Part shown: piece by piece, positions 38,307-47,211 of the stretch
How positions within the stretch are numbered: the stretch's first letter is position 1
Layout of the letters: every line of letters begins with the position of its first letter
NCBI GenBank assembly: GCA_031273045.1
Contig: JAISSQ010000042.1
Location: 1-54,296 of the forward strand
Reading direction: 5' to 3'
DNA from: Puniceicoccales bacterium
Lineage (GTDB): Bacteria > Verrucomicrobiota > Verrucomicrobiia > Opitutales > UBA953
DNA length: 54,296 bases
The notes under the pieces: model-generated
What the model was told of the DNA's origin: nothing
Databases searched by the model: none
Seen by the model: only the letters and a program-made list of their open reading frames with translations
Made by a program: the position numbers and the translations under genes

Positions 38307-38318
38307 GGGGGGGGGGGG
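38307..38318. repeat. 12-base poly-G (poly-C on the minus strand) tract upstream of the giant protease gene
   Basis: A run of twelve G lies between the protease gene (ATG at 38275, minus strand) and its upstream neighbour (stop at 38355), 32 bp from the start codon. Such a tract could change promoter spacing or leader length by slippage. It may also be a sequencing weak point. Confidence 0.85.
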
Positions 38319-38354
38319 CGGCGTGCTTGGGGGCGGAAGGCGCGGACGGCGGCG

Positions 38355-39245
38355 TTATTGCGCCGAAGTGCCGCCGCCGGTGCCGGTGTTCAGGGAGGAT
38401 TTCAGCACTTTCTCGCGCGCCGCCATGCAAGTGCCGCAACCCGGACGTTTGGCGGGGTCGCACTGGGTGACATAGACGACGTTCGCGCCGGCGGGGACGG
38501 CTTCCACGGCGGGGTTCACACAACGAATGTCAAACTCGCGCCCGTCGCCGGTGTGAATGCTGCCGACCAGCGAGTTGTTGTAGTAGGAAAGCGAGGCGTG
38601 CGAGAACGGGCTGACTGCGCCGTCGGCTCCGACGACATCGGCGAGAAACACGCCGGCGACATCCGCTTTCTGCGGCTTGAAACGGACGTTTGCGAGCGTG
38701 ACGCTCTCGCCGTCGTAGAGCGGGAAAACGATTTCCGCCGGCGGTGCCTCGCCGGCACGGATGCGCGTGCCGACGGCGGAGAGCGACTCGCGGATTTCCA
38801 TGCGGTCCTCGCGCATTTTCCACGGCTCTTTTTGGGTGTCCACGGTGGCGCGCGTGACATTCGACGCCGCGAGGGTCAGGCGCGGTCCGGTGCCGGCGAT
38901 GCCCGAAAGTTTGCGTTTCGCGGGCGTCGCGGATTGCCCGCCAGACCCCGAATTTCCGGCGTTTGCGGCGGTTTTCGCGCCACCGGCGGTGCCGGAAAGC
39001 AGCGATTTTCCAGCACCGGTGGCGGCGGACTTGTCCCCCGCCCCGCCCCGCGCCGCCGGAGCGTCCGGCCGCGCGTGCTCCGGCGTCCCGACATTGCGTT
39101 CAAAAAACGCATCCGAGACCGCCTTGTCCGCCTCGCCCTCGTTCTTGAAGAACAAGAACCCGCCGATAAGCACCAACGCTCCGACAAGGACGAGAATCGG
39201 CGCGACGGAAGTGGAGTTCCGGCTTTCGGGCTGGGGGGGCTGCAT
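38355..39245 (-). CDS. Membrane-anchored protein, possible separate propeptide for the M12B protease
   Basis: The 296-aa protein (start at 39245, MQPPQPES; an ATG at 39269 is also open) has one transmembrane helix near residue 18-38 (APILVLVGALVLIGGFLFF). It then has an Ala/Gly/Ser-rich linker and a C-terminal beta-rich domain: PPAEIVFPLYDGESVTLANVRFKPQ, SYYNNSLVGSIHTGDGREFDIRCV and QCDPAKRPGCGTC. That order (strand, Asn-Ser-Leu-Val-Gly-Ser-Ile, hydrophobic strand, terminal cysteines) resembles the reprolysin/peptidyl-Asp-peptidase propeptide, in which a cysteine can block the zinc. It is directly upstream of the protease gene, on the same strand and 79 bp away. Family assignment is an inference from pattern and context. 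Confidence 0.5.
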   Translation of the reverse strand: MQPPQPESRNSTSVAPILVLVGALVLIGGFLFFKNEGEADKAVSDAFFERNVGTPEHARPDAPAARGGAGDKSAATGAGKSLLSGTAGGAKTAANAGNSGSGGQSATPAKRKLSGIAGTGPRLTLAASNVTRATVDTQKEPWKMREDRMEIRESLSAVGTRIRAGEAPPAEIVFPLYDGESVTLANVRFKPQKADVAGVFLADVVGADGAVSPFSHASLSYYNNSLVGSIHTGDGREFDIRCVNPAVEAVPAGANVVYVTQCDPAKRPGCGTCMAAREKVLKSSLNTGTGGGTSAQ

Positions 39246-39395
39246 GCCTTCGCAAAGACAACTTCCCACCCCGCATTGTCAACCCCGAAACCGGAAATTT
39301 CAGGCGCGCTACCGGTGCGCGTTTCACCGCGTGTTCCGGTCGCGCCGGCACTCCCGACTTTATCCACCGGCGGTGGCGCGCTATCTCTCACGGCA

Positions 39396-40544
39396 ATGCG
39401 TTTTTCCCGCGTCGTCATTGGCTCGCTCGCCGTCGAATTGCCCGACGAGGCGTGGCCGTCCGCGCTCATCGAGCAAAAACTCGCCCCCTGCTACGAACGG
39501 CTCCGCCTGCCCGCCGGCCGGCTCGAACTGTTCACCGGAATCCGCGAGCGACGCTTCTGGTCGCGCCCGACGCGCCCCTCCACCGCCGCCGCCGCCGCCG
39601 GTCGCAAGGCGCTCGCCCAAGCCGGCGTCGCTGCCGGTGAACTCGACCTGCTCATCCACGCCGGCGTGTGCCGCGACCGCCTCGAACCGTCCACCGCCGC
39701 CTACGTCCACGGGCTGCTCGGCGCGTCACCGGCGGCGCAAATCCTCGACGTGTCGAACGCCTGCCTCGGCTTCCTGAACGCGCTCGTCCTCGCCGCCGGT
39801 CTCATCGAAAGCGGGCAAATCCGCCACGCGCTCGTGTGCTCCGGCGAAGACGGCCGCTCGCTCGTCGAGCGCACCATCGCCACGCTCAACGCCGGCGCGT
39901 TCGACGGCTCCCTCAACCGCGAGACCATCAAGCCCTACTTCGCGAACCTCACCATCGGTGCCGGTGCCGCCGCCGCCGTGATTTGCCACGAGGACTGCGT
40001 GCCGACGCCGCCGGTGGCGAACGCGCTCCCGCCCATGCGCCTGCTCGCCGCCACCGCCCTCACCGACTCCGCCGCGAACACCCTCTGCGAAGGCGACTCC
40101 GCCGGCGGTGGTGTTGCCGGTGCCGCCACCGGTGGTGGCAATGCCGCCGGTGCTGTCGGCGGTCTCGTCATGCAGACCGACTCCGAGGCCCTGCTCGGCG
40201 CCGGCGTCGCGCTCGCCGAAAAACTCTGGGCGCGCTTTCGCGCCGAGACCGGCTGGGACGCCGCCACGCCGCGCCGCGTCATCACGCACCAAGTCGGACG
40301 CCGCCACTCGCAACTGCTCTTCGAGCGTCTCGGTCTCGACCCCGCGAAGGACTTTCGCTCCTTCGAGTTTCTCGGAAACGTCGGCAGTGTCTCGCTGCCG
40401 GCGACGCTCGCCTTTGCCCGAGAACCCGCCGCCGCCGGTGGTGCCATCAACGCCGGCACCCCCGCCCTTGCCGCCGGCGACGCCGCCGCGCTGCTCGGCA
40501 TCGGCAGCGGCCTCGCCGCGATGTTCCTCGCCATCCGTTGCTGA
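39396..40544 (+). CDS. FabH/OleA-like beta-ketoacyl synthase III family protein
   Basis: The 382-aa protein has the thiolase fold of ketoacyl-ACP synthase III, with the nucleophilic cysteine in DVSNACLGFLNAL, the histidine in THQVGRRHS and the asparagine in LGNVGSVSLP. The opening (VVIGSLAVELPDEAWPSALIEQKL), LEPSTAAYVHGLLG and TIGAGAAAAVI fit OleA better than FabH. OleA performs head-to-head Claisen condensation of two fatty acyl-CoAs in long-chain olefin synthesis. About 25 extra residues rich in Gly/Ala (near 40102-40170) come from a CCGGTG tract. No oleB, oleC or oleD is adjacent, so a role in another acyl condensation is equally possible. It is divergent from the propeptide-like gene. Confidence 0.75.
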   Translation: MRFSRVVIGSLAVELPDEAWPSALIEQKLAPCYERLRLPAGRLELFTGIRERRFWSRPTRPSTAAAAAGRKALAQAGVAAGELDLLIHAGVCRDRLEPSTAAYVHGLLGASPAAQILDVSNACLGFLNALVLAAGLIESGQIRHALVCSGEDGRSLVERTIATLNAGAFDGSLNRETIKPYFANLTIGAGAAAAVICHEDCVPTPPVANALPPMRLLAATALTDSAANTLCEGDSAGGGVAGAATGGGNAAGAVGGLVMQTDSEALLGAGVALAEKLWARFRAETGWDAATPRRVITHQVGRRHSQLLFERLGLDPAKDFRSFEFLGNVGSVSLPATLAFAREPAAAGGAINAGTPALAAGDAAALLGIGSGLAAMFLAIRC

Positions 40545-40587
40545 CCGCGCGCCGCTTCGCCACCGGTTGTGCCGGCGGCGGTGGCGG

Positions 40588-43500
40588 CTAATCGAAAAAC
40601 ACCGCGCTAACGGTGGCGTTCGGGCCGCGGACTTGATTGATGCGAATGCGAATGGAGCGGTCGGTTTCGAGGGTGATGTGGCGGCCGCCGGCGTAGTCGT
40701 TAACGAAGTAAACCGGAGCGAGGAGTTCCTTCGTTTTCAGGTCAAACACTTCGATGGCGGCGCGGCGGTGCTGGCGGTCGTAGTCGCAGAGGTAGAGGGT
40801 GACTTTGTGTTTTTGTTTTTGACCACCGGCGGCAGTGCCGGCGGTAGCGGTGCCGGCGTCTTTGAGGTGCAGGTCGAGGAACATTGTCTGCATACAGGCG
40901 CGGGGGTCTTGGGTGCGAAGGGCACCGAGGCGGCGGGCACCGGCAGCGGCACCGGCGGCGGCAGCGTCGGGAGATTGAAGGGCGCGGGGGTCGTTTTTGC
41001 CGGCGGTGTCGTAAACGGTGTTCGCGGCTTTGCCGGTGGTGACTTTCGCGAGCCACGCGGGGAGTTGCTGCCGGTGGCGGTTCTCGCCGTCGTAGTTGAA
41101 GAGCAGGTAGCCGGCGGCGCCGTATTTGCCGCGCCAGAGTCCGCCGGTTCTGGCGTCGTCAACGAAGGGAGTTGTCCACGGGTAAGTGATGGCGGGTTCG
41201 CTCGGACGGGTCTGGGTGAACTCGGGATAGTGGCCGCCGATTTTGAAAGTGTAGCGTCCGGCGGGGAGCGGTTCGGACGGGAAATTGTAAACGCCGTCCC
41301 AATCGCGGCGGCCGATGTTGCGCGGCTTGCCGGCGGCGTCGAAAACTTGGTGCCCGCCCCAAAATCCGCTGGGGAGCGAGAGGTAGGCGCGGGTGCCTTT
41401 GGGGACGACGAGGTAGCCCTCGCCGTTGTGCTGGTCGGGGGTGATGTTGTAGCCGAATTCGATGGCGCCGGCGGGCGTGGGAACTTTCGCGCGGACCCAC
41501 GGGTTGTGCGGGCGGTTGAGCCACGGGCGGACGAGGAAGGTCTTGTAGCCCGGAGCGAGCGGCTTGATGCCGGCGACTTCGTCGGTGAGCCATTTGGTGA
41601 CGCCGGCGCTCCACGGGTGCGCCAAACTGGTGTAGCCGCATTGGTTGTTCGGCGGCGGCGGGTTAAGAGTGGTCAGTGGTCGGTGGTCAGTGGTCAGTGA
41701 TTTTTTGACGCCAGCACCGGCAGTGCCGGTGGCTGTTTTCCCACTGGCCACTGACCACTGGCCACTGGCCACTGGCACCCACGACGGCCGGAAGACCTCG
41801 AAGAAGGTGGTGGCACCGTAGCGGAGTTGGCCGCCCCAGCAGTCGTCGAGCGTGGCGAGGGCGTCGGCGCGGCGGTCGAGTTTCGCGAGGGCTTGCAGGA
41901 TGAAGTATTGGTTGAAGGGCGAGTAGGAGAGGCGCGAGAGGCGAGAGGCGAGAGCGGTGTCGCGAGCGGTGACGCCGCCGGCGACGTATTCAAACGGGAA
42001 GCCGGCGTTGACGGCCGCGGCGGCGGAGTGCGCGGAGAGCGTCGCGAGCCACGCGCTGTCGCGCTGGAGGGCGGCGGTTTTTTCGTCGGCGAGCGCGGCG
42101 TATTTCGCGGCGTCGTCGGCGTGACCGGCGAAGGCGAGGACGCGGCTCCACTCGCGCCACGTCTGGATTGCGAGGAACTGGTAGCAGAGTTGGGCTTCGG
42201 GGCAGTTGGCGTTTTCGAAGCCGGCGCCGAGCCGCTCGTCCCAACCGAAGAAGCGCAGGCGCGGGCGTTTGCCGAAGTGAGCGGCGGCGCGGTCGAGTTT
42301 GGCGTTGGCGTTGGCGCGCATCTCGTCGAGCAGCGCGGCGTCACCGGTGCTCATAAAATAATCGCAGACACTGAGCACCCAGTAGAGCGCGTAGGAGGCG
42401 ATTCCGTTGTCCTGCGTGGAGGTGTAGCGGATGTTCTTTTTGACGAAGTCGAAGTTGCCGAACGCGGCGAGTGCGGCGGCCTGCGCGGTGTGCGCGTCGC
42501 CGGTCCACGAATGGCGGTCGCTGCGCTCCATCAGGATTGCGCCGAAGTAGTCGCGCAGGAGGTTGGCGCGGACGGTGTAGGCGCCGGTGTGCCAAGCGCG
42601 GGTGAGGACGGGGTTGGCGGCGAGAAAGGCGCCGTCGTAGTTGACGGGCTTCGTCTGGCAAACGAGGCGGAGGTTGCTCACGGCGAACGGGCGTTTGAGC
42701 GCGCGCACGTGCAGCCAAGCGTAGCGGACGCCTTCGTAGAACTCGCGGTTCAGGACGAGGCGGCAGGTCTTGCCGGCGCGGGTGAGACGGGCGGTTTTGC
42801 GCGGGTGCTGCGAACCGGCGTTAAAGACGGCGGGCGCGTTGAACTCGCTGATGCTCGCGAAGACGTCGGCGTCGGCGAACGCGGCGGCATCGGCGTCGGT
42901 TGGCAAATCGAACTCGAACCACGCGGGGCTGACACGTCCGAAGTCGAGCCGGATTTCGGTGGGAGCGGTGATGCGCAGGGAGCGGGGAACGGGGAGCGGG
43001 GAGCGGGGAGAAAGTGCAGGAGCGGTGCCGGCGGAGTTAGAGGAAGTAATGGCGACGGGGCGCAGGACGTAGAGTTGGAGGGCGTCGTCGGGCGAAGTGG
43101 CTTGCCAGCGGAAAGGAAGGAGCGGGTCGGGAGAGTGGGCGGCTTGGGCGGCGGCGGGAATGGAGATGTGCGCGAACCGCTCGTGAACGAGCGGCACAGA
43201 ACTTGCGCCGGCACCGGCGGCGCCGGCGGCGGGGGCACCGGCGGTTGCGGAAATGGCGGCTCTGCCGGCGGGACTTTTTCCCTGCTCCCCGCTCCCCGCT
43301 CCCTGCTCCCCGCTCGCTGCGCCGCGCTCTCCGAGCCACGCGCGGATTTCCGCCGGCGAGACGGTGTCGAGCGGCGGCAGCGCGTCGAACGCGAGCGTGC
43401 CGTCATTGTCCTTCGACGGCAGTTTTCGCTCCTTCCATTTTTCCGGCTCGACTGCCGGCGGCACCGGCACGGGCTTCGCGGCGGGCTTCGCGGCCGGCGC

Positions 43501-43692
43501 CGGCACGGGCTTCGCTTTCGCATCGGATTTCGCCGGCACAATTTTCGCCGGCGCGGTTTTCGCGTTACCGGCGGGCTTTTCAGGCGCGGCGTTCGCACCG
43601 GTGGTTGGAAGCACAAATGCGGCGACGGCAACGGAGGCAACGGCGGCGGCAAGCGCGGTTTTGACGGTTCGGGACAATGGGCGCGAAGGCAT
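40588..43692 (-). CDS. Exported GH78-like alpha-L-rhamnosidase with three kinds of in-frame repeat insertion
   Basis: The 1034-aa protein has a signal peptide (TALAAAVASVAVAAFVLP) and a Lys/Pro/Ala linker. Beta-sandwich text follows (EIRLDFGRVSPAWFEFDLP), then an (alpha/alpha)6 catalytic domain with MERSDRHSWTGDAHTAQAAAL, matching the QRDERxGWTGDA acid motif of bacterial GH78, and NQYFILQALAKLDRRADALATL. It ends in a C-terminal beta domain. It would release rhamnose from plant or microbial polysaccharide. Insertions in frame: GGGGAGC heptamers (GERGAASGEQGAGSGEQG and PALSPRSPLPVPRS), a TTCA hairpin (SVPLVHER) and opposed GGTCAGT arrays (VASGQWSVASG and LTTDHRPLTT). ATG at 43692 fits the signal peptide. 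Despite the insertions the domain order is intact. Confidence 0.8.
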   Translation of the reverse strand: MPSRPLSRTVKTALAAAVASVAVAAFVLPTTGANAAPEKPAGNAKTAPAKIVPAKSDAKAKPVPAPAAKPAAKPVPVPPAVEPEKWKERKLPSKDNDGTLAFDALPPLDTVSPAEIRAWLGERGAASGEQGAGSGEQGKSPAGRAAISATAGAPAAGAAGAGASSVPLVHERFAHISIPAAAQAAHSPDPLLPFRWQATSPDDALQLYVLRPVAITSSNSAGTAPALSPRSPLPVPRSLRITAPTEIRLDFGRVSPAWFEFDLPTDADAAAFADADVFASISEFNAPAVFNAGSQHPRKTARLTRAGKTCRLVLNREFYEGVRYAWLHVRALKRPFAVSNLRLVCQTKPVNYDGAFLAANPVLTRAWHTGAYTVRANLLRDYFGAILMERSDRHSWTGDAHTAQAAALAAFGNFDFVKKNIRYTSTQDNGIASYALYWVLSVCDYFMSTGDAALLDEMRANANAKLDRAAAHFGKRPRLRFFGWDERLGAGFENANCPEAQLCYQFLAIQTWREWSRVLAFAGHADDAAKYAALADEKTAALQRDSAWLATLSAHSAAAAVNAGFPFEYVAGGVTARDTALASRLSRLSYSPFNQYFILQALAKLDRRADALATLDDCWGGQLRYGATTFFEVFRPSWVPVASGQWSVASGKTATGTAGAGVKKSLTTDHRPLTTLNPPPPNNQCGYTSLAHPWSAGVTKWLTDEVAGIKPLAPGYKTFLVRPWLNRPHNPWVRAKVPTPAGAIEFGYNITPDQHNGEGYLVVPKGTRAYLSLPSGFWGGHQVFDAAGKPRNIGRRDWDGVYNFPSEPLPAGRYTFKIGGHYPEFTQTRPSEPAITYPWTTPFVDDARTGGLWRGKYGAAGYLLFNYDGENRHRQQLPAWLAKVTTGKAANTVYDTAGKNDPRALQSPDAAAAGAAAGARRLGALRTQDPRACMQTMFLDLHLKDAGTATAGTAAGGQKQKHKVTLYLCDYDRQHRRAAIEVFDLKTKELLAPVYFVNDYAGGRHITLETDRSIRIRINQVRGPNATVSAVFFD
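41669..41775. repeat. Two opposed heptamer arrays inside the GH78-like gene
   Basis: 41669-41699 has GGTCAGT/GGTCGGT units; 41741-41775 has the complementary units; a CCGGTG tract lies between. On the coding strand the unit that would put TGA in frame reads CGA instead (GAC CAC CGA CCA). Confidence 0.93.
42977..43013 (+). repeat. Heptamer array GGGGAGC/GGGGAAC inside the GH78-like gene
   Basis: Four to five 7-base units. The coding strand gives PALSPRSPLPVPRS, a proline-rich heptad-like cycle. Confidence 0.88.
43177..43194. repeat. TTCA-loop hairpin: CCGCTCG / CGAGCGG
   Basis: Same framework as the copy at 27991 (AGTTCTGTG before the stem on the coding strand), but two stem positions differ and both partners have changed, so pairing is kept. 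It encodes SVPLVHER. Confidence 0.9.
43278..43316 (-). repeat. Second heptamer array GGGGAGC/AGGGAGC inside the GH78-like gene
   Basis: Five to six units, read as GCTCCCC on the plus strand. The coding strand encodes ASGEQGAGSGEQG. Confidence 0.88.
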
Positions 43693-43879
43693 GAGCGACA
43701 GTGTTTCTGGGTGGTTTTGCAAAGTGTTGAATTGCGCGCAGGGCAAAACACGCGCGCAGAACGGGTGTTCCGCGCGCGTGCTTTGTGACGCCGGTTGTGA
43801 CGCCGCCGGCGGCGTTTTCAACAGCGTTGCCGGCGGGCACGCCACCGGTGGCGGCACCGTCCGACCCGAACAAAAAAAA

Positions 43880-44443
43880 CTATGCCCGTCCGAGGTAGGA
43901 CTTGTCCTCGGTGTTGATGCGAATCGTTTCGCCTTCCTTGATGAAGAGCGGGACGTTCACGACCAAGCCCGTTTCGAGCGTCACCGGCTTGAGAACATTG
44001 CCGGAAGTGTCGCCCTTGATGGCGGGCGGCGCGTCCGTGACTTTCATTTCGACGGCGACGGGCAGGTTCACCGTGACCGGTTTTCCGTCAACGAACATGA
44101 TGTCGTAACTCTGTCCGGGAACGAGGAAGCCGGTGATGTCCTCGATGATTTTGCGCGGCACGTAAACCTCCTCAAACGTGCTCGGATTCATGAAAACGTA
44201 ACTCTCGTCCGCCTCATAACTGAGTTCGAGTTTCTGAATGCTGTTGTCGAGCGTCTCAAAGGACGCGCCGATGTTTGTGCGGACAGGGATAAGGCGACCG
44301 GAGGAGAGCGAACGCAGTTCCATCTGGCAGTAGGATGCGTTGTTTGGCGGCGTGCGCACGAGGCATTCGAGCACGAGGCACAGGTCGCCGTTGTAGCGGA
44401 TAACGTTCTTTTTGCGAATGTTGTTGACAGGTGTGTTTGGCAT
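43880..44443 (-). CDS. efp: Elongation factor P with a non-basic tip loop
   Basis: EF-P binds between the P and E sites and rescues ribosomes stalled at polyproline. The 187-aa protein shows the KOW-like domain (NNIRKKNVIRYNGDLCLVLE), the central OB domain (YEADESYVFMNPSTFEEVYVP) and the C-terminal signature (VTDAPPAIKGDTSGNVLKPVTLETGLVVNVPLFIKEGETIRINT). The loop that normally carries the modified lysine or arginine (E. coli PGKGQAF) reads here TPPNNASY, with no Lys or Arg at the tip and one residue longer. It therefore probably works unmodified or with an unknown modification. No epmA/epmB/earP is adjacent. The proline-rich repeats of this genome make EF-P demand likely to be high. Confidence 0.95.
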   Translation of the reverse strand: MPNTPVNNIRKKNVIRYNGDLCLVLECLVRTPPNNASYCQMELRSLSSGRLIPVRTNIGASFETLDNSIQKLELSYEADESYVFMNPSTFEEVYVPRKIIEDITGFLVPGQSYDIMFVDGKPVTVNLPVAVEMKVTDAPPAIKGDTSGNVLKPVTLETGLVVNVPLFIKEGETIRINTEDKSYLGRA

Positions 44444-44661
44444 AAAAAGCGGCGCAGAGAAACGGGCACCACCGGCGGCGTCAAACCTTTTTGCGGAACG
44501 GCACCGCCGGTGATGCGGCGGCGGCGCACCGTCGGTAATGCCGGCGGTGTTGCGACGGTAATGCGGCGGCGGCGCGGAACCTCGCGCGCAAACACCTGTC
44601 CCGCCGACCGGTTCAACTCACCCGAAACACCCTTCACCCAACTCCCAACACTCGCACCCGC

Positions 44662-47211
44662 ATGACTTCGCTCACGTCAAAAATCCGCAAACTCGCCGCC
44701 CCCGCCCTGCTCACGCTCGCCGCCGCAGTGCTCCCAATCACACCAAACTCCGCCGCCGGTGCCACCACCGGTGGTGGTGCCGCCACCGCCGCCGCCGGCA
44801 GCGGTTCCCAACCCGCCGGCAGTGCCGTGCTCGCCGATTACAATGTCGTCTGGGACACGCCGTCGGCGAACGCCCTCGGCTCAATGCCCGCCGGCAACGG
44901 CGACATCGGCGCGAACGTCTGGGTCTCGCCGCAGGGCGAACTTTTTCTGCTCATTTCCAAAACCGACGCCGTTAACGCCAACGGGCAACTGCTCAAAATC
45001 GGGCGCGTCAAACTCACCTTCTCCCCCACGCTGCCGGCGCAAAACGCGAAATTCGCGCAGACGCTCGATTTGCAAACCGGCGAAATCCGCATTCGCGGCA
45101 CCGCCGCCGGTGACGACGGTCGCGCCCGCTCGCTCGCGCTCACCGTCTGGGTGGACGCCAACGCGCCGGTCGTGAGCGTTGCTGGCGAGAGCGACACGCC
45201 GTTCTCCGTCGAGGCGCGCTACGACGGCTGGCGCCGCACCGTCCGCAAACTCGCGCCACCGGAAACCCACGCGCTCTACGGCGTCGGCAACATCCCGGAC
45301 ATCACCAACGCGACGCAGCCAAACAAACCCGCGCTGCCGGCGACCGGCATCAAACACGAAGTCGCCGCCGACACCATTCTGCCCCGCCCGAACGCGCTCG
45401 TCTGGTTCCAGCGCAACACGTCCTCAATCTACAAAACCGTGCTCGAACTCCAAGCGCTCGGCGATTATCCGGGCATTGCCGACGACCCGTTGCTGCACCG
45501 CACATTCGGCGCAATCGCGCGCGGCAGAAACTTCGTCTCCGCCACCGCCACCGGCAACGCAAACACCGCCGCCGGTGACGCCGCAAAAGAAATTCTCCAC
45601 ACCGCGAAACCCGTCAAAAAATTCCTTCTCAACATCGCCGTTAACACCACGCAGAAAGTGTCCGCCGAAGATTGGGAAAAACAGACATCCGACACCCTCG
45701 CCGCCGTCGAAAAAACACCCCTCTCCAAACGCCGCGCCGCGCACCGCGAATACTGGAAAAACGCTTGGGAAAAACACCACGTTTTCATCACTGCCGGCGA
45801 CCTCTCCAAAACGCCGGCCGTCGCCGCGCAAAAAAACGCCGCGAACAAGCAAAAAGTCATCGCCGCCGAGCAGAAAAAAATCCACGCGATGACGCGCGGC
45901 TACGTTCTCCAACGCTACATCAACCTCTGCGCCGGACGCGGCAACCTGCCCATCAAGTTCAACGGCTCCATTTTCAATGTTGACCACGTGATGCCGAAAC
46001 TCCCGTTCGACGCCGACTACCGCTCGTGGGGCGGCTGCTACTGGTATCAAAACACGCGCCTCGCCTACTGGCCGATGCTCCATTCCGGCGATTTCGACAC
46101 AATGAAACCGTTCTTCAAAATGTTCATTGACGCTCTGCCACTGTCGAAATTCCGCGTCAAAAAATACTACAACCACGACGGCATCCACTTCCCCGAAACA
46201 ATGTATTTCTGGGGCACTTACAACAACGACAACTACGGATGGAACCGCTTCGACGCCAAAGGGAAACGCAAGCCGGACGGACTCACCGACAACACCTACA
46301 TCCGCTACTACTGGCAGGGCGTCATTGAGACACTCGCGATGATGCTCGACTACTACGACTTCACCGGTAGCGAAGAGTTTTTCCGCGAAACACTGCTGCC
46401 GTTCGCCGACGGCGTCGTCACATTCTACCGCGAACATTACACACAGCGCACTCCCGACGGAAAAATTCTCTTCTCGCCCGCGCAATCGCTCGAAACCTTC
46501 CACTCGTGCACGCAACCACTCCCCGAAATCGCCGGTCTGCGCTATGTCCTCCCGCGCCTCATCGCGTTGAAAAACAACACTGCCGATGACGCGAAACTCC
46601 CGCCCGCGCTCGCGCAAAAATGTTTCTCTCTGCTCGCCGATATGCCACCGGTGCCGGTGGGCAAAAAAAACGCCAAAGACGTCATTCTCCCCGGCCTCGA
46701 ACTGCGCCGCAAAAGCAACTGCGAAAACCCCGAACTCTACGCCGTCTTTCCATTCCGCGTTTACGGCGTTGATAAACCGGATTTGCAACTCGCGCGCGAC
46801 ACCTATTCCGTCCGCACACACAAGGACAGTTCCGGCTGGCAACAAAACGCAATCCAAGCCGCGTATCTCGGACTTGCAAACGACGCCGCCGCAATGGTCA
46901 AACGCGCCCTCAACACCAAACACGCCGGCAGCCGCTTCCCCGCGTTTTGGGGACCCAATTACGACTGGGTTCCCGACCAAGACCACGGCAACGTCCAAAT
47001 GCGCGCCATTCAAAATATGCTCCTCCAAACCGAGGGCGACAAACTCCTCCTCCTTCCCGCGTGGCCGTCCGAATGGAACTGCGCCTTCAAACTCCACGCC
47101 CCAAAAAACACCACCATCGAAGGCGAAGTCCGCGACGGCAAACTCATCCGCCTGAAAGTCACACCGGCAGCGCGCGAAAAGGATATCACCGTGCTGCCGG
47201 CAGCGCGTTAG
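44662..47211 (+). CDS. Exported GH95-like / DUF5703-type glycoside hydrolase
   Basis: The 849-aa protein has a signal peptide (APALLTLAAAVLPITPNSAAG), a repeat-derived Gly/Ala linker, and then an N-terminal beta-sandwich starting YNVVWDTPSANALGSMPAGNGDIGANVWV. This is the DUF5703/GH95 opening, in which PxGNGxxGA is the hallmark. The (alpha/alpha)6 region follows (YINLCAGRGNLPIKFNGSIFNVD, GCYWYQNTRLAYWPMLHSGDF, ETMYFWGTY). The end is LLLPAWPSEWNCAFKLHAPKNTTIEGEVRDGKL, very like the C-terminal domain of GH95 fucosidases. It probably acts in the periplasm or outside on a fucose- or galactose-containing polysaccharide, but the exact substrate cannot be told. Its last 26 bp overlap the end of the convergent hpnDE gene. 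Confidence 0.78.
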   Translation: MTSLTSKIRKLAAPALLTLAAAVLPITPNSAAGATTGGGAATAAAGSGSQPAGSAVLADYNVVWDTPSANALGSMPAGNGDIGANVWVSPQGELFLLISKTDAVNANGQLLKIGRVKLTFSPTLPAQNAKFAQTLDLQTGEIRIRGTAAGDDGRARSLALTVWVDANAPVVSVAGESDTPFSVEARYDGWRRTVRKLAPPETHALYGVGNIPDITNATQPNKPALPATGIKHEVAADTILPRPNALVWFQRNTSSIYKTVLELQALGDYPGIADDPLLHRTFGAIARGRNFVSATATGNANTAAGDAAKEILHTAKPVKKFLLNIAVNTTQKVSAEDWEKQTSDTLAAVEKTPLSKRRAAHREYWKNAWEKHHVFITAGDLSKTPAVAAQKNAANKQKVIAAEQKKIHAMTRGYVLQRYINLCAGRGNLPIKFNGSIFNVDHVMPKLPFDADYRSWGGCYWYQNTRLAYWPMLHSGDFDTMKPFFKMFIDALPLSKFRVKKYYNHDGIHFPETMYFWGTYNNDNYGWNRFDAKGKRKPDGLTDNTYIRYYWQGVIETLAMMLDYYDFTGSEEFFRETLLPFADGVVTFYREHYTQRTPDGKILFSPAQSLETFHSCTQPLPEIAGLRYVLPRLIALKNNTADDAKLPPALAQKCFSLLADMPPVPVGKKNAKDVILPGLELRRKSNCENPELYAVFPFRVYGVDKPDLQLARDTYSVRTHKDSSGWQQNAIQAAYLGLANDAAAMVKRALNTKHAGSRFPAFWGPNYDWVPDQDHGNVQMRAIQNMLLQTEGDKLLLLPAWPSEWNCAFKLHAPKNTTIEGEVRDGKLIRLKVTPAAREKDITVLPAAR

